Assembly: GCA_001898505.1 (NCBI GenBank)
Contig: MKTZ01000026.1
Coordinates: 124,001 to 188,000, forward strand
DNA length: 64,000 nt
Origin: Sphingobacteriales bacterium 50-39
Lineage (GTDB): Bacteria > Bacteroidota > Bacteroidia > Chitinophagales > Chitinophagaceae
Reading direction: 5' to 3'
Shown: positions 57,398 through 64,000 of the stretch, in pieces
How the letters are laid out: every line of letters begins with the position of its first letter
Numbering within the stretch: the first letter of the stretch is position 1
Program-made: the position numbers and the translations under genes
Notes under the pieces: generated by a model
The model's database searches: none
What the model was told of the DNA's origin: nothing
Seen by the model: the letters and a program-made list of their open reading frames with translations, nothing else

Positions 57398-59614
57398 ATG
57401 ATAATGAACCACCGTCCTTTATTAAAGGTACTAACGATGATGCTCCTGCCGGTCCTGGCCCATGCACAAAGCTGGCAGCCAAAGACAGGAACGCTGATGA
57501 CGCCCTTTGCAAAAGATGTCCGTCCGGACAACGTATTACCCGAATACCCCCGGCCGCAGCTGCAGCGGCAGCGCTGGCTCAACCTGAACGGCCTATGGCA
57601 ATTCCAGCCGGCCGCACAAGGGGAAAAGCTTCCGAACGGCAGCCTGTCGGGATCTATACTGGTGCCCTTTCCCGTAGAATCCGCTTTATCCGGGGTACAG
57701 GAGCATCATGAGCGTTGCTGGTACCGCCGGCAGTTTACCATCCCAAAAGATTGGAATAACAATACCATTCTACTGCATTTCGGTGCCGTGGACTACAGGG
57801 CGGAGGTCTTTCTCAATGGGAAAAGCCTGGGCGTGCATGAGGGAGGTTATGATCCTTTCAGCTTTGACATCACTCCCTTTATCAAAGGATCAGGCCCGCA
57901 GGAGATTACTGTCAACGTATTCGACCCCACCGATAACGGAGGATATCCCCGTGGCAAGCAAACATTGAACCCCCAGGGCATCATGTATACATCGGTGACG
58001 GGTATCTGGCAGACGGTGTGGCTGGAGCCTGTTCCCAAGACCTATATTCATGATATCAGGATGATCCCGGACATCGACAAAGGCGTGCTGAAGCTGTATG
58101 TGACGACCAATGGATCGAATGCTGTGACAGTAAAGGTCCGGGACGGCGATAAATTGGTAGGCGCCGCCACGGGTCAGGCGAACAAAGAGCTTTCCATTCC
58201 TGTGCCCCATGCCAAATTGTGGTCGCCCGATCAGCCCTTTCTTTATGGACTGGAAATATCGTTAGGGAAGGATGCCGTCTCCAGCTATTTTGGGATGCGA
58301 AAGATATCGGTGGAGGATGAGGGGGGGTATAAAAAACTGTTCCTGAACAACAAATTCCTCTTCCAGCTGGGCCCGCTGGACCAGGGTTTCTGGCCGGATG
58401 GAGGCTACACGGCACCAACGGATGAAGCACTTAAGCACGATCTTGTATTGATAAAGGACCTTGGGTTCAATATGGTGCGCAAGCACATAAAAGTAGAGTC
58501 CTATCGCTGGTATTATTGGGCCGACAAGCTGGGTATCCTGGTCTGGCAGGATATGCCTTCCCCCAATTCCTATACCGAGCATACTCCTCCGGTGGACACG
58601 GCAGCCTTTTCCCACCAGTTGGAGCGTATGGTAAGAACGCATTGGAACTCGCCCTGTATCGTCACCTGGGTGATCTTTAATGAAGAGCAGGGACAACATA
58701 ACACACCCAGCTATGTGAAGATGGTACGGACGCTGGACCCTTCGCGGCTGATCAACCAGGCCAGCGGGGGCAGACATTTTGGTGCAGGCGATCTGCTGGA
58801 CATACATAGCTATCCCCCGCCGGCCGCACCGAACAGCAATACCCAGGCGCTGGCCTGTGGCGAATATGGTGGGATTGGATTCAAGATCAAGGGGCATATG
58901 TGGAAGGAAGCGGATACTTACGTGATGATCGACAATGTCGATGATTATACCAGCCTGTACGATCAGTTCGCCAATGACCTGACAGCCTTCAAGACAAACA
59001 ATGGTCTTAGCGCTGCCGTATACACCGAGATCTCGGATGTGGAAGGTGAGCTCAACGGGCTGGAGACCTATGACAGGGCTGTCGTCAAAGGACCTGTGGA
59101 GAAGATACGTGCATCCAATCAGCGGGTGATCCACGGCAGCATTCACCTGACGGAAGTACTGCCTGCTTCTGTCAACAATGGCCGCAGCTGGAAATATACG
59201 CTGGCAGTCCCGGACAGTGGCTGGAGCGCAACTTCTTTCAATGACGCGACCTGGAAAACAGGTGTGGCGGGATTTGGGACAAAGGGCACGCCAGGCGCCA
59301 TCGTCAGGACTGTCTGGGATACGAAGGATATCTGGTTGCGGCAGGAGTTCCACCTCGGTGATCTTTCCGGGATCAAACGGGATGACCTGGTCCTTTCTCT
59401 GCATCACGACGACGACTGTGAAGTTTACATCAATGGAGTAAAAGCGGCAACCGTATCCGGCGCCACGGGCGGCTATGCCATGATACCCATCAGCGCCGCG
59501 GCAAAAGAGGCGCTCGTTGCCAATGGGAAAAATATCATCGCTATTCACTGTCATCAACTGGGCGGCGGTCAGTACATCGATGCGGGTATCTCGGCCATGA
59601 TCATCCAGCAATAG
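57398..59614 (+). CDS. Secreted GH2 family glycosidase
   Basis: The protein is 738 residues from Met1, with a signal peptide (ending AHAQ) likely from Met4. It has the GH2 sugar-binding, immunoglobulin-like and TIM-barrel domains: 'NGLWQFQP', 'WYRRQFTIPKDW', acid/base Glu about 429 in FNEEQ, and nucleophile Glu about 489 in CGEYGG. A C-terminal galactose-binding-like domain follows (YINGVKAATVSG). It would be a beta-galactosidase or beta-glucuronidase type enzyme; substrate is undetermined. No SusCD pair is near. Confidence 0.9.
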   Translation: MIMNHRPLLKVLTMMLLPVLAHAQSWQPKTGTLMTPFAKDVRPDNVLPEYPRPQLQRQRWLNLNGLWQFQPAAQGEKLPNGSLSGSILVPFPVESALSGVQEHHERCWYRRQFTIPKDWNNNTILLHFGAVDYRAEVFLNGKSLGVHEGGYDPFSFDITPFIKGSGPQEITVNVFDPTDNGGYPRGKQTLNPQGIMYTSVTGIWQTVWLEPVPKTYIHDIRMIPDIDKGVLKLYVTTNGSNAVTVKVRDGDKLVGAATGQANKELSIPVPHAKLWSPDQPFLYGLEISLGKDAVSSYFGMRKISVEDEGGYKKLFLNNKFLFQLGPLDQGFWPDGGYTAPTDEALKHDLVLIKDLGFNMVRKHIKVESYRWYYWADKLGILVWQDMPSPNSYTEHTPPVDTAAFSHQLERMVRTHWNSPCIVTWVIFNEEQGQHNTPSYVKMVRTLDPSRLINQASGGRHFGAGDLLDIHSYPPPAAPNSNTQALACGEYGGIGFKIKGHMWKEADTYVMIDNVDDYTSLYDQFANDLTAFKTNNGLSAAVYTEISDVEGELNGLETYDRAVVKGPVEKIRASNQRVIHGSIHLTEVLPASVNNGRSWKYTLAVPDSGWSATSFNDATWKTGVAGFGTKGTPGAIVRTVWDTKDIWLRQEFHLGDLSGIKRDDLVLSLHHDDDCEVYINGVKAATVSGATGGYAMIPISAAAKEALVANGKNIIAIHCHQLGGGQYIDAGISAMIIQQ

Positions 59615-59652
59615 GAGGAGTTATTGTCCGGCAAAAGAACGAACTTGCAGTC

Positions 59653-60105
59653 ATGCAGATCGTAACAGCAGCAAAAGGCGATTATCTCATCACCACGGAC
59701 AAGACCAAAATGGATTTCGCGTTCATCCATCATTTCCTGTCGACGGAAGCTTACTGGTGTAAGAACATTCCTCTGGCGACAGTACAACGCGCCATTGACC
59801 ATTCGTTGAATTTTGGGGTTTTCCACCATGACAAACAGGTGGGTTATGCCAGGATTATTTCGGACTTTGCTACCATATGTTACCTGGGAGATGTATTTAT
59901 AATCCCGGAACATCGCGGGAAAGGGCTATCCAAGTGGATGATGGAGCAGGTGATGGCCCACCCTGACTTGAAGGGATTGAGGCGGTGGATACTGCTGACC
60001 AGGGATGCCCACGAGTTGTACAGGCAGTTTGGATGGGAATCGATTGCACACCCGGACAGATGGATGGAAGTTCATGACCCCAATGTTTATAACAGCAGGT
60101 CATAG
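59653..60105 (+). CDS. GNAT-family N-acetyltransferase
   Basis: In 150 residues it has the GNAT core: 'VGYARIISDFATICYLGDVFIIPEHRGKGLSKWMMEQVM', including the R-G-x-G-x-S acetyl-CoA loop (RGKGLS), and the closing 'LYRQFGWE'. Substrate unknown. Placed 38 bases after the GH2 gene. Confidence 0.9.
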   Translation: MQIVTAAKGDYLITTDKTKMDFAFIHHFLSTEAYWCKNIPLATVQRAIDHSLNFGVFHHDKQVGYARIISDFATICYLGDVFIIPEHRGKGLSKWMMEQVMAHPDLKGLRRWILLTRDAHELYRQFGWESIAHPDRWMEVHDPNVYNSRS

Positions 60106-60194
60106 AATGATAACATGCCATGGGGAAATTTCGGTATTTTCACGGTTCTTTTTAACAGGGAGATGCGATACCTTGCGGGTATAACTATTATTCT

Positions 60195-60362
60195 ATGCCT
60201 ATCATGTCGCTGGATGGAGTTCTTCCGGGTGATGACAATGACCTGAACGATAAGCTGGACCTCTTTGTGCAGCAGGCCGTTTCGGATGATGATGCCGTTA
60301 TTTATGCCTTTGGACAGCATTGGGTAGATGCCAGCAAGGAAGGAGTGCTAGTTGAGCTATGA
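60195..60362 (+). pseudogene. DUF2278-type gene remnant (C-terminal part)
   Basis: A 55-residue frame ends in 'GDDNDLNDKLDLFVQQAVSDDDAVIYAFGQHW', matching the end of the DUF2278 (YukJ-like) family, whose full proteins are about 200 residues. The frame upstream of the ATG is open for only a dozen codons, and no N-terminal half is present. Its stop overlaps the ATG of the SemiSWEET gene (ATGA), so translation may still be coupled. Confidence 0.5.
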
Positions 60363-60613
60363 GCTTTATTACTCTTGTCGGTCTGCTGGCGGCAGCCTGT
60401 ACGACCTTCTCCTTTCTGCCGCAGGCTATCAAGACCATTCGCACAAAAGATACGCAAAGCATCTCGTTGTCGATGTACGCTCTGTTTACTACCGGCACCT
60501 TATTATGGCTCATTTATGGCGTATTCACGAACAATCTGCCAGTCTATCTTGCCAATGGGATAACGCTGGCATTTGCCCTGATCATACTGGCCTACAAGAT
60601 CCGATACAAGTAA
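60359..60613 (+). CDS. SemiSWEET-type sugar transporter
   Basis: The 84-residue protein has three predicted membrane helices and the PQ-loop signature 'FSFLPQAIKTIRTKDTQSISLSMYAL'. SemiSWEETs work as dimers to move sugars. It is next to a glycosidase and GNAT gene; a role in sugar uptake would fit but is not shown. Confidence 0.85.
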   Translation: MSFITLVGLLAAACTTFSFLPQAIKTIRTKDTQSISLSMYALFTTGTLLWLIYGVFTNNLPVYLANGITLAFALIILAYKIRYK

Positions 60614-60733
60614 AATTCGAGAATTGGTCAATGGAACACTTGCAGAGGACTGAGCTTTGCTTTGAGGGGGGTAAACAAATTGCGCCAGCAACAGGGCGAA
60701 GAGGCAGAGGTAACGATAGACACTGTAATTCAT
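60503..60733 (-). other. Possible orphan signal-peptide frame
   Basis: A minus-strand frame from 60733 begins with a signal-peptide-like stretch (MNYSVYRYLCLFALLLAQFVY...) but then loses protein-like character where it overlaps the SemiSWEET gene. It may be the 5' scrap of a deleted secreted protein. The rest of 60,614-60,867 holds only a small hairpin (AAATTCCC/GGGAATTT near 60,820). Confidence 0.25.
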
Positions 60734-60867
60734 AGCTTGGATGTTTAGGGTATTATCCTTAGTGCCATGAATATGCCAATTCGTATCTATATACCAATCA
60801 GTGCTTTGGAGAAGAGAGAAATTCCCGAAAAGGGAATTTTGAGTAAGAGAGGGAAATATTGCCCGGC

Positions 60868-62610
60868 TCAGGGCATTCTTTTGAGGACAAAAATATTTTC
60901 CGATAAGAAGGGAAAGAAGGTATGATGACAGGGAAAAGTCTTTAGTATGGCGTATCCTTTGACAGGACCGAACGTGATCATATATTCGTCGTCTTGTACC
61001 CACCACCAGCTTTTTTTGGTGGGGTCTGCTTTTTCCTTGAGATAGGTAATGTCCTCGTCGTTGTAATTATAATAGCCGTTGAACTCGAATCCCCCGTCTA
61101 TTCGCGTGGGCGGGATACCTGCCTCATAGGTGAGATAGCGGAGAGCGTTCCACCTTGCCTTGTTCCAGGACAGGTAGTTGGTAGTACCGGCGACAGAGAA
61201 CCATGCCCCCACCAGGAAAAAGAAGACAGCGGCACAACGCCCCAACTGTCTGTTCATCTTCGATGCCGGGTCGTCCTCATCCTGCTCCGGCAGACCTGTC
61301 AGCATCAGTACGGACAAAACGGGTATAAGGGGAATAAGGTAGCGGTCATAGCCACCTCCTACCAGCATGACAAGACAGTATGCAATGGCAAAACAGAGCA
61401 GGAACCATAGCAAAGGGCGATCATTCCTTTGTACGTTGCGGATGCTATCGATCATTGCCCAGAGGAGGACACCGCCGCCAATGATCCCTGCCAGGCACAG
61501 CATTTGCCAAACGATGGCCGGCAGCGGAGGTATATGGTCCAGACGAAGGATGGTGACATCCCGCATATCTACGGGCCCTATCCCATAGGGATTCATGACG
61601 TTGCCCATAAGAGGGATATTATTGCGATGGACGAGACAGTAGGCCCCGATGCCCGCCATTACAACGATACAGATCAGGAAGGCGGGAGATCTCCGGCTCC
61701 TCCAGATAGCTGTCCGGCCGGCCCGGAAAATAAGAGGAAAGATGAAAAAGCCAGTGTAGACAAAAATATTCAATGCCTGTCTGAGCAGATATTTGAACGT
61801 AGAGTGATCCTCGCCAAAGAGATTGTGTTGTATACGGTGGAAACCTTCGTCATATTTTACGGGATATATGTGCTGTGTTCCCAACCAGTGATTGTACAGG
61901 AAATAGACGGCAAGAGGCAATCCCGTGGCAAGAACGGAGAGGAACAATGATCTCTTTGCAAAGCCATCCTTTATCAACAGCGCAAGGGAGAAAGCACCTG
62001 CTGCCAGCAGCCCCAGCTGCCGGATCATCGTTGCGACCAGGACAAAGAAAATGCCCTGGATAATGTAGGTGAGTCTGCCCTGACGAAGCCCCTTGACAAA
62101 GAATAATATTGAAAGTATAAGAAAGGAGGTGAATGGAACATCCGTCATGAAGGTATTGGACAAGTTGAGATAAATGGGATTTAGCAGCAGGATCAAAGCT
62201 GTAAAAAAACAGGCGGCTTTGTTTTCGGAGAATTCCCTGGAAAGGAAGTAGGCTCCTATACCTCCAATGCATCCCAGCACCAGCGTGGAATATCTCAATA
62301 CAGTGAATGAAAACCCAAATATCTTGCAAAAGACCATACCCCAGACAAGGTGGGCCGCCAGCGGCATGGAGGTCCAGCCAAGGAGGTTGTAATGGTGCAT
62401 CGCGTACCATTGTTGCAGGCTTCGGGTATAGGACCAGTCGTCATTCAACGGGAATTCACCAGCCGGATGTATCAGCAGCTCGACGAACACCCAAATAGCC
62501 GTCAGGGTCAGCACGGCTGTACTGTCCTTGCTGAGCACCGCCCGCAAATGCATGAGGCGGTATCTCGCCCCGATTGTCCGTGGCCCCGCAGGCACTGGAT
62601 CAAAAAGCAT
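60868..62610 (-). CDS. Multi-pass membrane glycosyltransferase (GT39/ArnT-like)
   Basis: The 580-residue protein has about 11 membrane helices. The first loop holds 'FPLNDDWSYTRSLQQW', which includes the acidic pair typical of the lipid-linked-sugar GT-C fold (ArnT/PMT family). A periplasmic C-terminal domain follows. An alternative start at 62553 (MHLRAVL) avoids an odd Pro-rich lead. It overlaps the WcaJ gene's end by 11 bases and may decorate the same glycan. Confidence 0.8.
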   Translation of the reverse strand: MLFDPVPAGPRTIGARYRLMHLRAVLSKDSTAVLTLTAIWVFVELLIHPAGEFPLNDDWSYTRSLQQWYAMHHYNLLGWTSMPLAAHLVWGMVFCKIFGFSFTVLRYSTLVLGCIGGIGAYFLSREFSENKAACFFTALILLLNPIYLNLSNTFMTDVPFTSFLILSILFFVKGLRQGRLTYIIQGIFFVLVATMIRQLGLLAAGAFSLALLIKDGFAKRSLFLSVLATGLPLAVYFLYNHWLGTQHIYPVKYDEGFHRIQHNLFGEDHSTFKYLLRQALNIFVYTGFFIFPLIFRAGRTAIWRSRRSPAFLICIVVMAGIGAYCLVHRNNIPLMGNVMNPYGIGPVDMRDVTILRLDHIPPLPAIVWQMLCLAGIIGGGVLLWAMIDSIRNVQRNDRPLLWFLLCFAIAYCLVMLVGGGYDRYLIPLIPVLSVLMLTGLPEQDEDDPASKMNRQLGRCAAVFFFLVGAWFSVAGTTNYLSWNKARWNALRYLTYEAGIPPTRIDGGFEFNGYYNYNDEDITYLKEKADPTKKSWWWVQDDEYMITFGPVKGYAILKTFPCHHTFFPFLSENIFVLKRMP

Positions 62611-63985
62611 TCTTATCTCCTTTTAACGTTACATACAGCGTAAGAAGGATAATACGGATGTCCAGCCACGAGCTCCAGTGTTCAAGATACCAGATATCGT
62701 GCTCGATCCTCTTCCGCAGCTGATCTTCCCGTTTGATCTCGCCGCGGAAACCATTGACCTGTGCCCATCCCGTCACACCCGGCTTTACAAAATGACGGAT
62801 CATGTACTGGCCCAATATCTTTGAATACATTTCGGTATGACGCAGCATATGGGGGCGCGGACCTACGACGGACATGGAGCCTGCCAGCACATTCAGGAAC
62901 TGCGGCAGCTCATCGAGGTTGGTCTTGCGAAGGAATTTTCCCAGAGGCGTGATCCGGGAGTCGCCACGAGTGACCTGCTGGACATTGGCATTGTCATTGA
63001 CAGCCAGACTGCGGAATTTGATACAACGGAAAGGCTTGTTGTCCTTGCCCGAACGCCATTGAACGAAGAAAACCGGTCCCCTGGAGCTGAGCTTGATCAA
63101 TATTGCCAGTATAGGCGTCAGCCAGGAGAGAACAAAGACGATGACCACGAGACTGAAGATGATGTCAAAGACCCTTTTTTTGATGCTGTTGCTCATATCT
63201 TCCAGCGGCTCGGGCCGTAAGGAAAGGATAGGAAGCTCGTCCAAGTACTCAAGATGAGTATCGCGATTGACATAGAATTTAAAGTCCGGTACGAATTTGA
63301 ACCGGATAAGTGATTTCTCCGCCGTCTGGGCCATATCGTAAATGGATGTATTGGTCTCGGGGGAAATGGTAGAATATATTTCACTGATACGATTGTTGAT
63401 GGCATAATTGATACATTCATCGATGTCACCGATAATGGGGAGATCGGACAGCTCATGGATACGGCGGGGATCTTCAAAAAATCCCTCCACGGACATACGA
63501 TGATCCCGTCCTGAAAAGCTATAAGCCAGCCGCTTCGCCACGTTGTTATAACCTACGATGACCACTTTTTTACCTGATCGGCTGTTTTTTTGTCTGTAAA
63601 AGGCCGACGCCATCAGCAAGCCCCTGGTAAGCAACAGGACGGTGCAGAAGGCAAAAAAGCTCAGCATGACAAATATGCGGGAATAAGAATAGTGAAAGAG
63701 AAAGATGAAGAAGATCATAAAGACTACAAAAAGTATCATGGTCTTCACGGTGCGCCGGGCAAACCTGTCGAGGTCCAGACTGGCATTGTCGACATAGAGG
63801 GCCGTGGAATAGGACGTCAGCAGCCAGACCATATTGGCTACGATAAATAAGATCATATACCGGTGCTCGGCGCCTAACTGTATCTTATTGGTGCTAAGCA
63901 CCAACAAAAAGTAGACTACATTGAGCGCTAGAAGGTCTACGCATACGAAAAAAAACCTGAATAGGTTACTATAACGGCTGTTCAT
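62600..63985 (-). CDS. Undecaprenyl-phosphate glucose phosphotransferase (WcaJ-like)
   Basis: The 461-residue protein has four or five N-terminal membrane helices, a CoA-binding-like domain 'VVIVGYNNVAKRLAYSF' near 140, and a C-terminal bacterial sugar transferase domain with 'KRVFDIIFSLVVIVFVLSW', 'FRKTNLDELPQFLNVLAGSMSVVGPRP' and 'KPGVTGWAQVNGFRG'. These are the hallmark motifs of WcaJ/WbaP-type enzymes that load the first sugar phosphate onto undecaprenyl phosphate for exopolysaccharide or O-antigen. It starts 15 bases from the window edge. Confidence 0.92.
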   Translation of the reverse strand: MNSRYSNLFRFFFVCVDLLALNVVYFLLVLSTNKIQLGAEHRYMILFIVANMVWLLTSYSTALYVDNASLDLDRFARRTVKTMILFVVFMIFFIFLFHYSYSRIFVMLSFFAFCTVLLLTRGLLMASAFYRQKNSRSGKKVVIVGYNNVAKRLAYSFSGRDHRMSVEGFFEDPRRIHELSDLPIIGDIDECINYAINNRISEIYSTISPETNTSIYDMAQTAEKSLIRFKFVPDFKFYVNRDTHLEYLDELPILSLRPEPLEDMSNSIKKRVFDIIFSLVVIVFVLSWLTPILAILIKLSSRGPVFFVQWRSGKDNKPFRCIKFRSLAVNDNANVQQVTRGDSRITPLGKFLRKTNLDELPQFLNVLAGSMSVVGPRPHMLRHTEMYSKILGQYMIRHFVKPGVTGWAQVNGFRGEIKREDQLRKRIEHDIWYLEHWSSWLDIRIILLTLYVTLKGDKNAF

Positions 63986-64000
63986 GGCAATAGATGGTTT

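Noticed and set aside
58262-59611. 449-residue minus-strand frame
   Set aside because: Antisense to the GH2 gene, which has clear catalytic motifs. No domain seen.
1-64000. CRISPR arrays, insertion sequences and rRNA genes
   Set aside because: No regularly spaced direct repeats, no transposase motif or terminal repeats, and no rRNA-like sequence were seen.

Overview
The window is a piece of a Bacteroidota chromosome, most like Chitinophagaceae. The signs are a type IX secretion sorting domain, DUF4468-type and other secreted proteins, TAnnTTTG promoter elements with an upstream TTTG, A/T-rich leaders in place of Shine-Dalgarno sites, and chromosomal genes for GH2, SemiSWEET and WcaJ. About two thirds of it (1 to about 43,010) is the right-hand part of a siphovirus-type prophage whose left end lies outside the window.

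Prophage, read from the repressor leftward on the minus strand. A CI-like repressor (+, 41.5 kb) faces a Cro-like gene (-, 41.2-41.4 kb), with a well-formed minus-strand early promoter between them. A cluster of very small genes follows (40.0-41.1 kb), including holin-like and spanin-like candidates, then a structured gene-free stretch with two tRNA-like sequences (39.0-39.8 kb). Next comes a recombination and replication module: RecT, a coiled-coil protein, a PD-(D/E)XK exonuclease, a zinc-finger/ParB fusion, an HNH protein, a SNF2 helicase, a DUF4373-like replication protein, a RuvC-like nuclease and a Pif1/RecD-like helicase. The late genes run from 24 kb to 1: ParB-like protein, TerS, TerL, SPP1-type portal, Mu-F-like minor head protein, scaffold, decoration protein, gpE-type capsid, connectors, tail tube, a frameshifted tail assembly chaperone, tape measure, baseplate proteins, a collar-domain protein, and a large appendage protein. 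That last protein carries both a signal peptide and an SGNH hydrolase domain and is cut by the window edge. Three plus-strand genes (16.1, 24.4 and 25.65 kb) are inserted in this minus-strand block and look like morons.

The prophage right end is marked by the 3' end of a tRNA-Ser gene (about 42,986-43,010), followed by what looks like the native terminator. From 43 to 48.5 kb is a decayed island: a secreted protein, a PIN-domain toxin-antitoxin pair, a frameshifted and internally deleted tyrosine integrase, a HigB-HigA pair with two palindromic operators, and a second integrase scrap.

From 48.5 kb on is ordinary chromosome: a lipoprotein, a large T9SS-secreted protein, a VOC protein divergent from a GlxA-type regulator, an ArsR/SRPBCC/alpha-beta hydrolase operon with tandem operators, a TCR-type MFS exporter, an M23 peptidase, an AlkZ-like winged-helix protein, a GH2 glycosidase, a GNAT, a truncated DUF2278 gene coupled to a SemiSWEET transporter, a family-39-like glycosyltransferase, and a WcaJ-type initiating phosphotransferase for exopolysaccharide.
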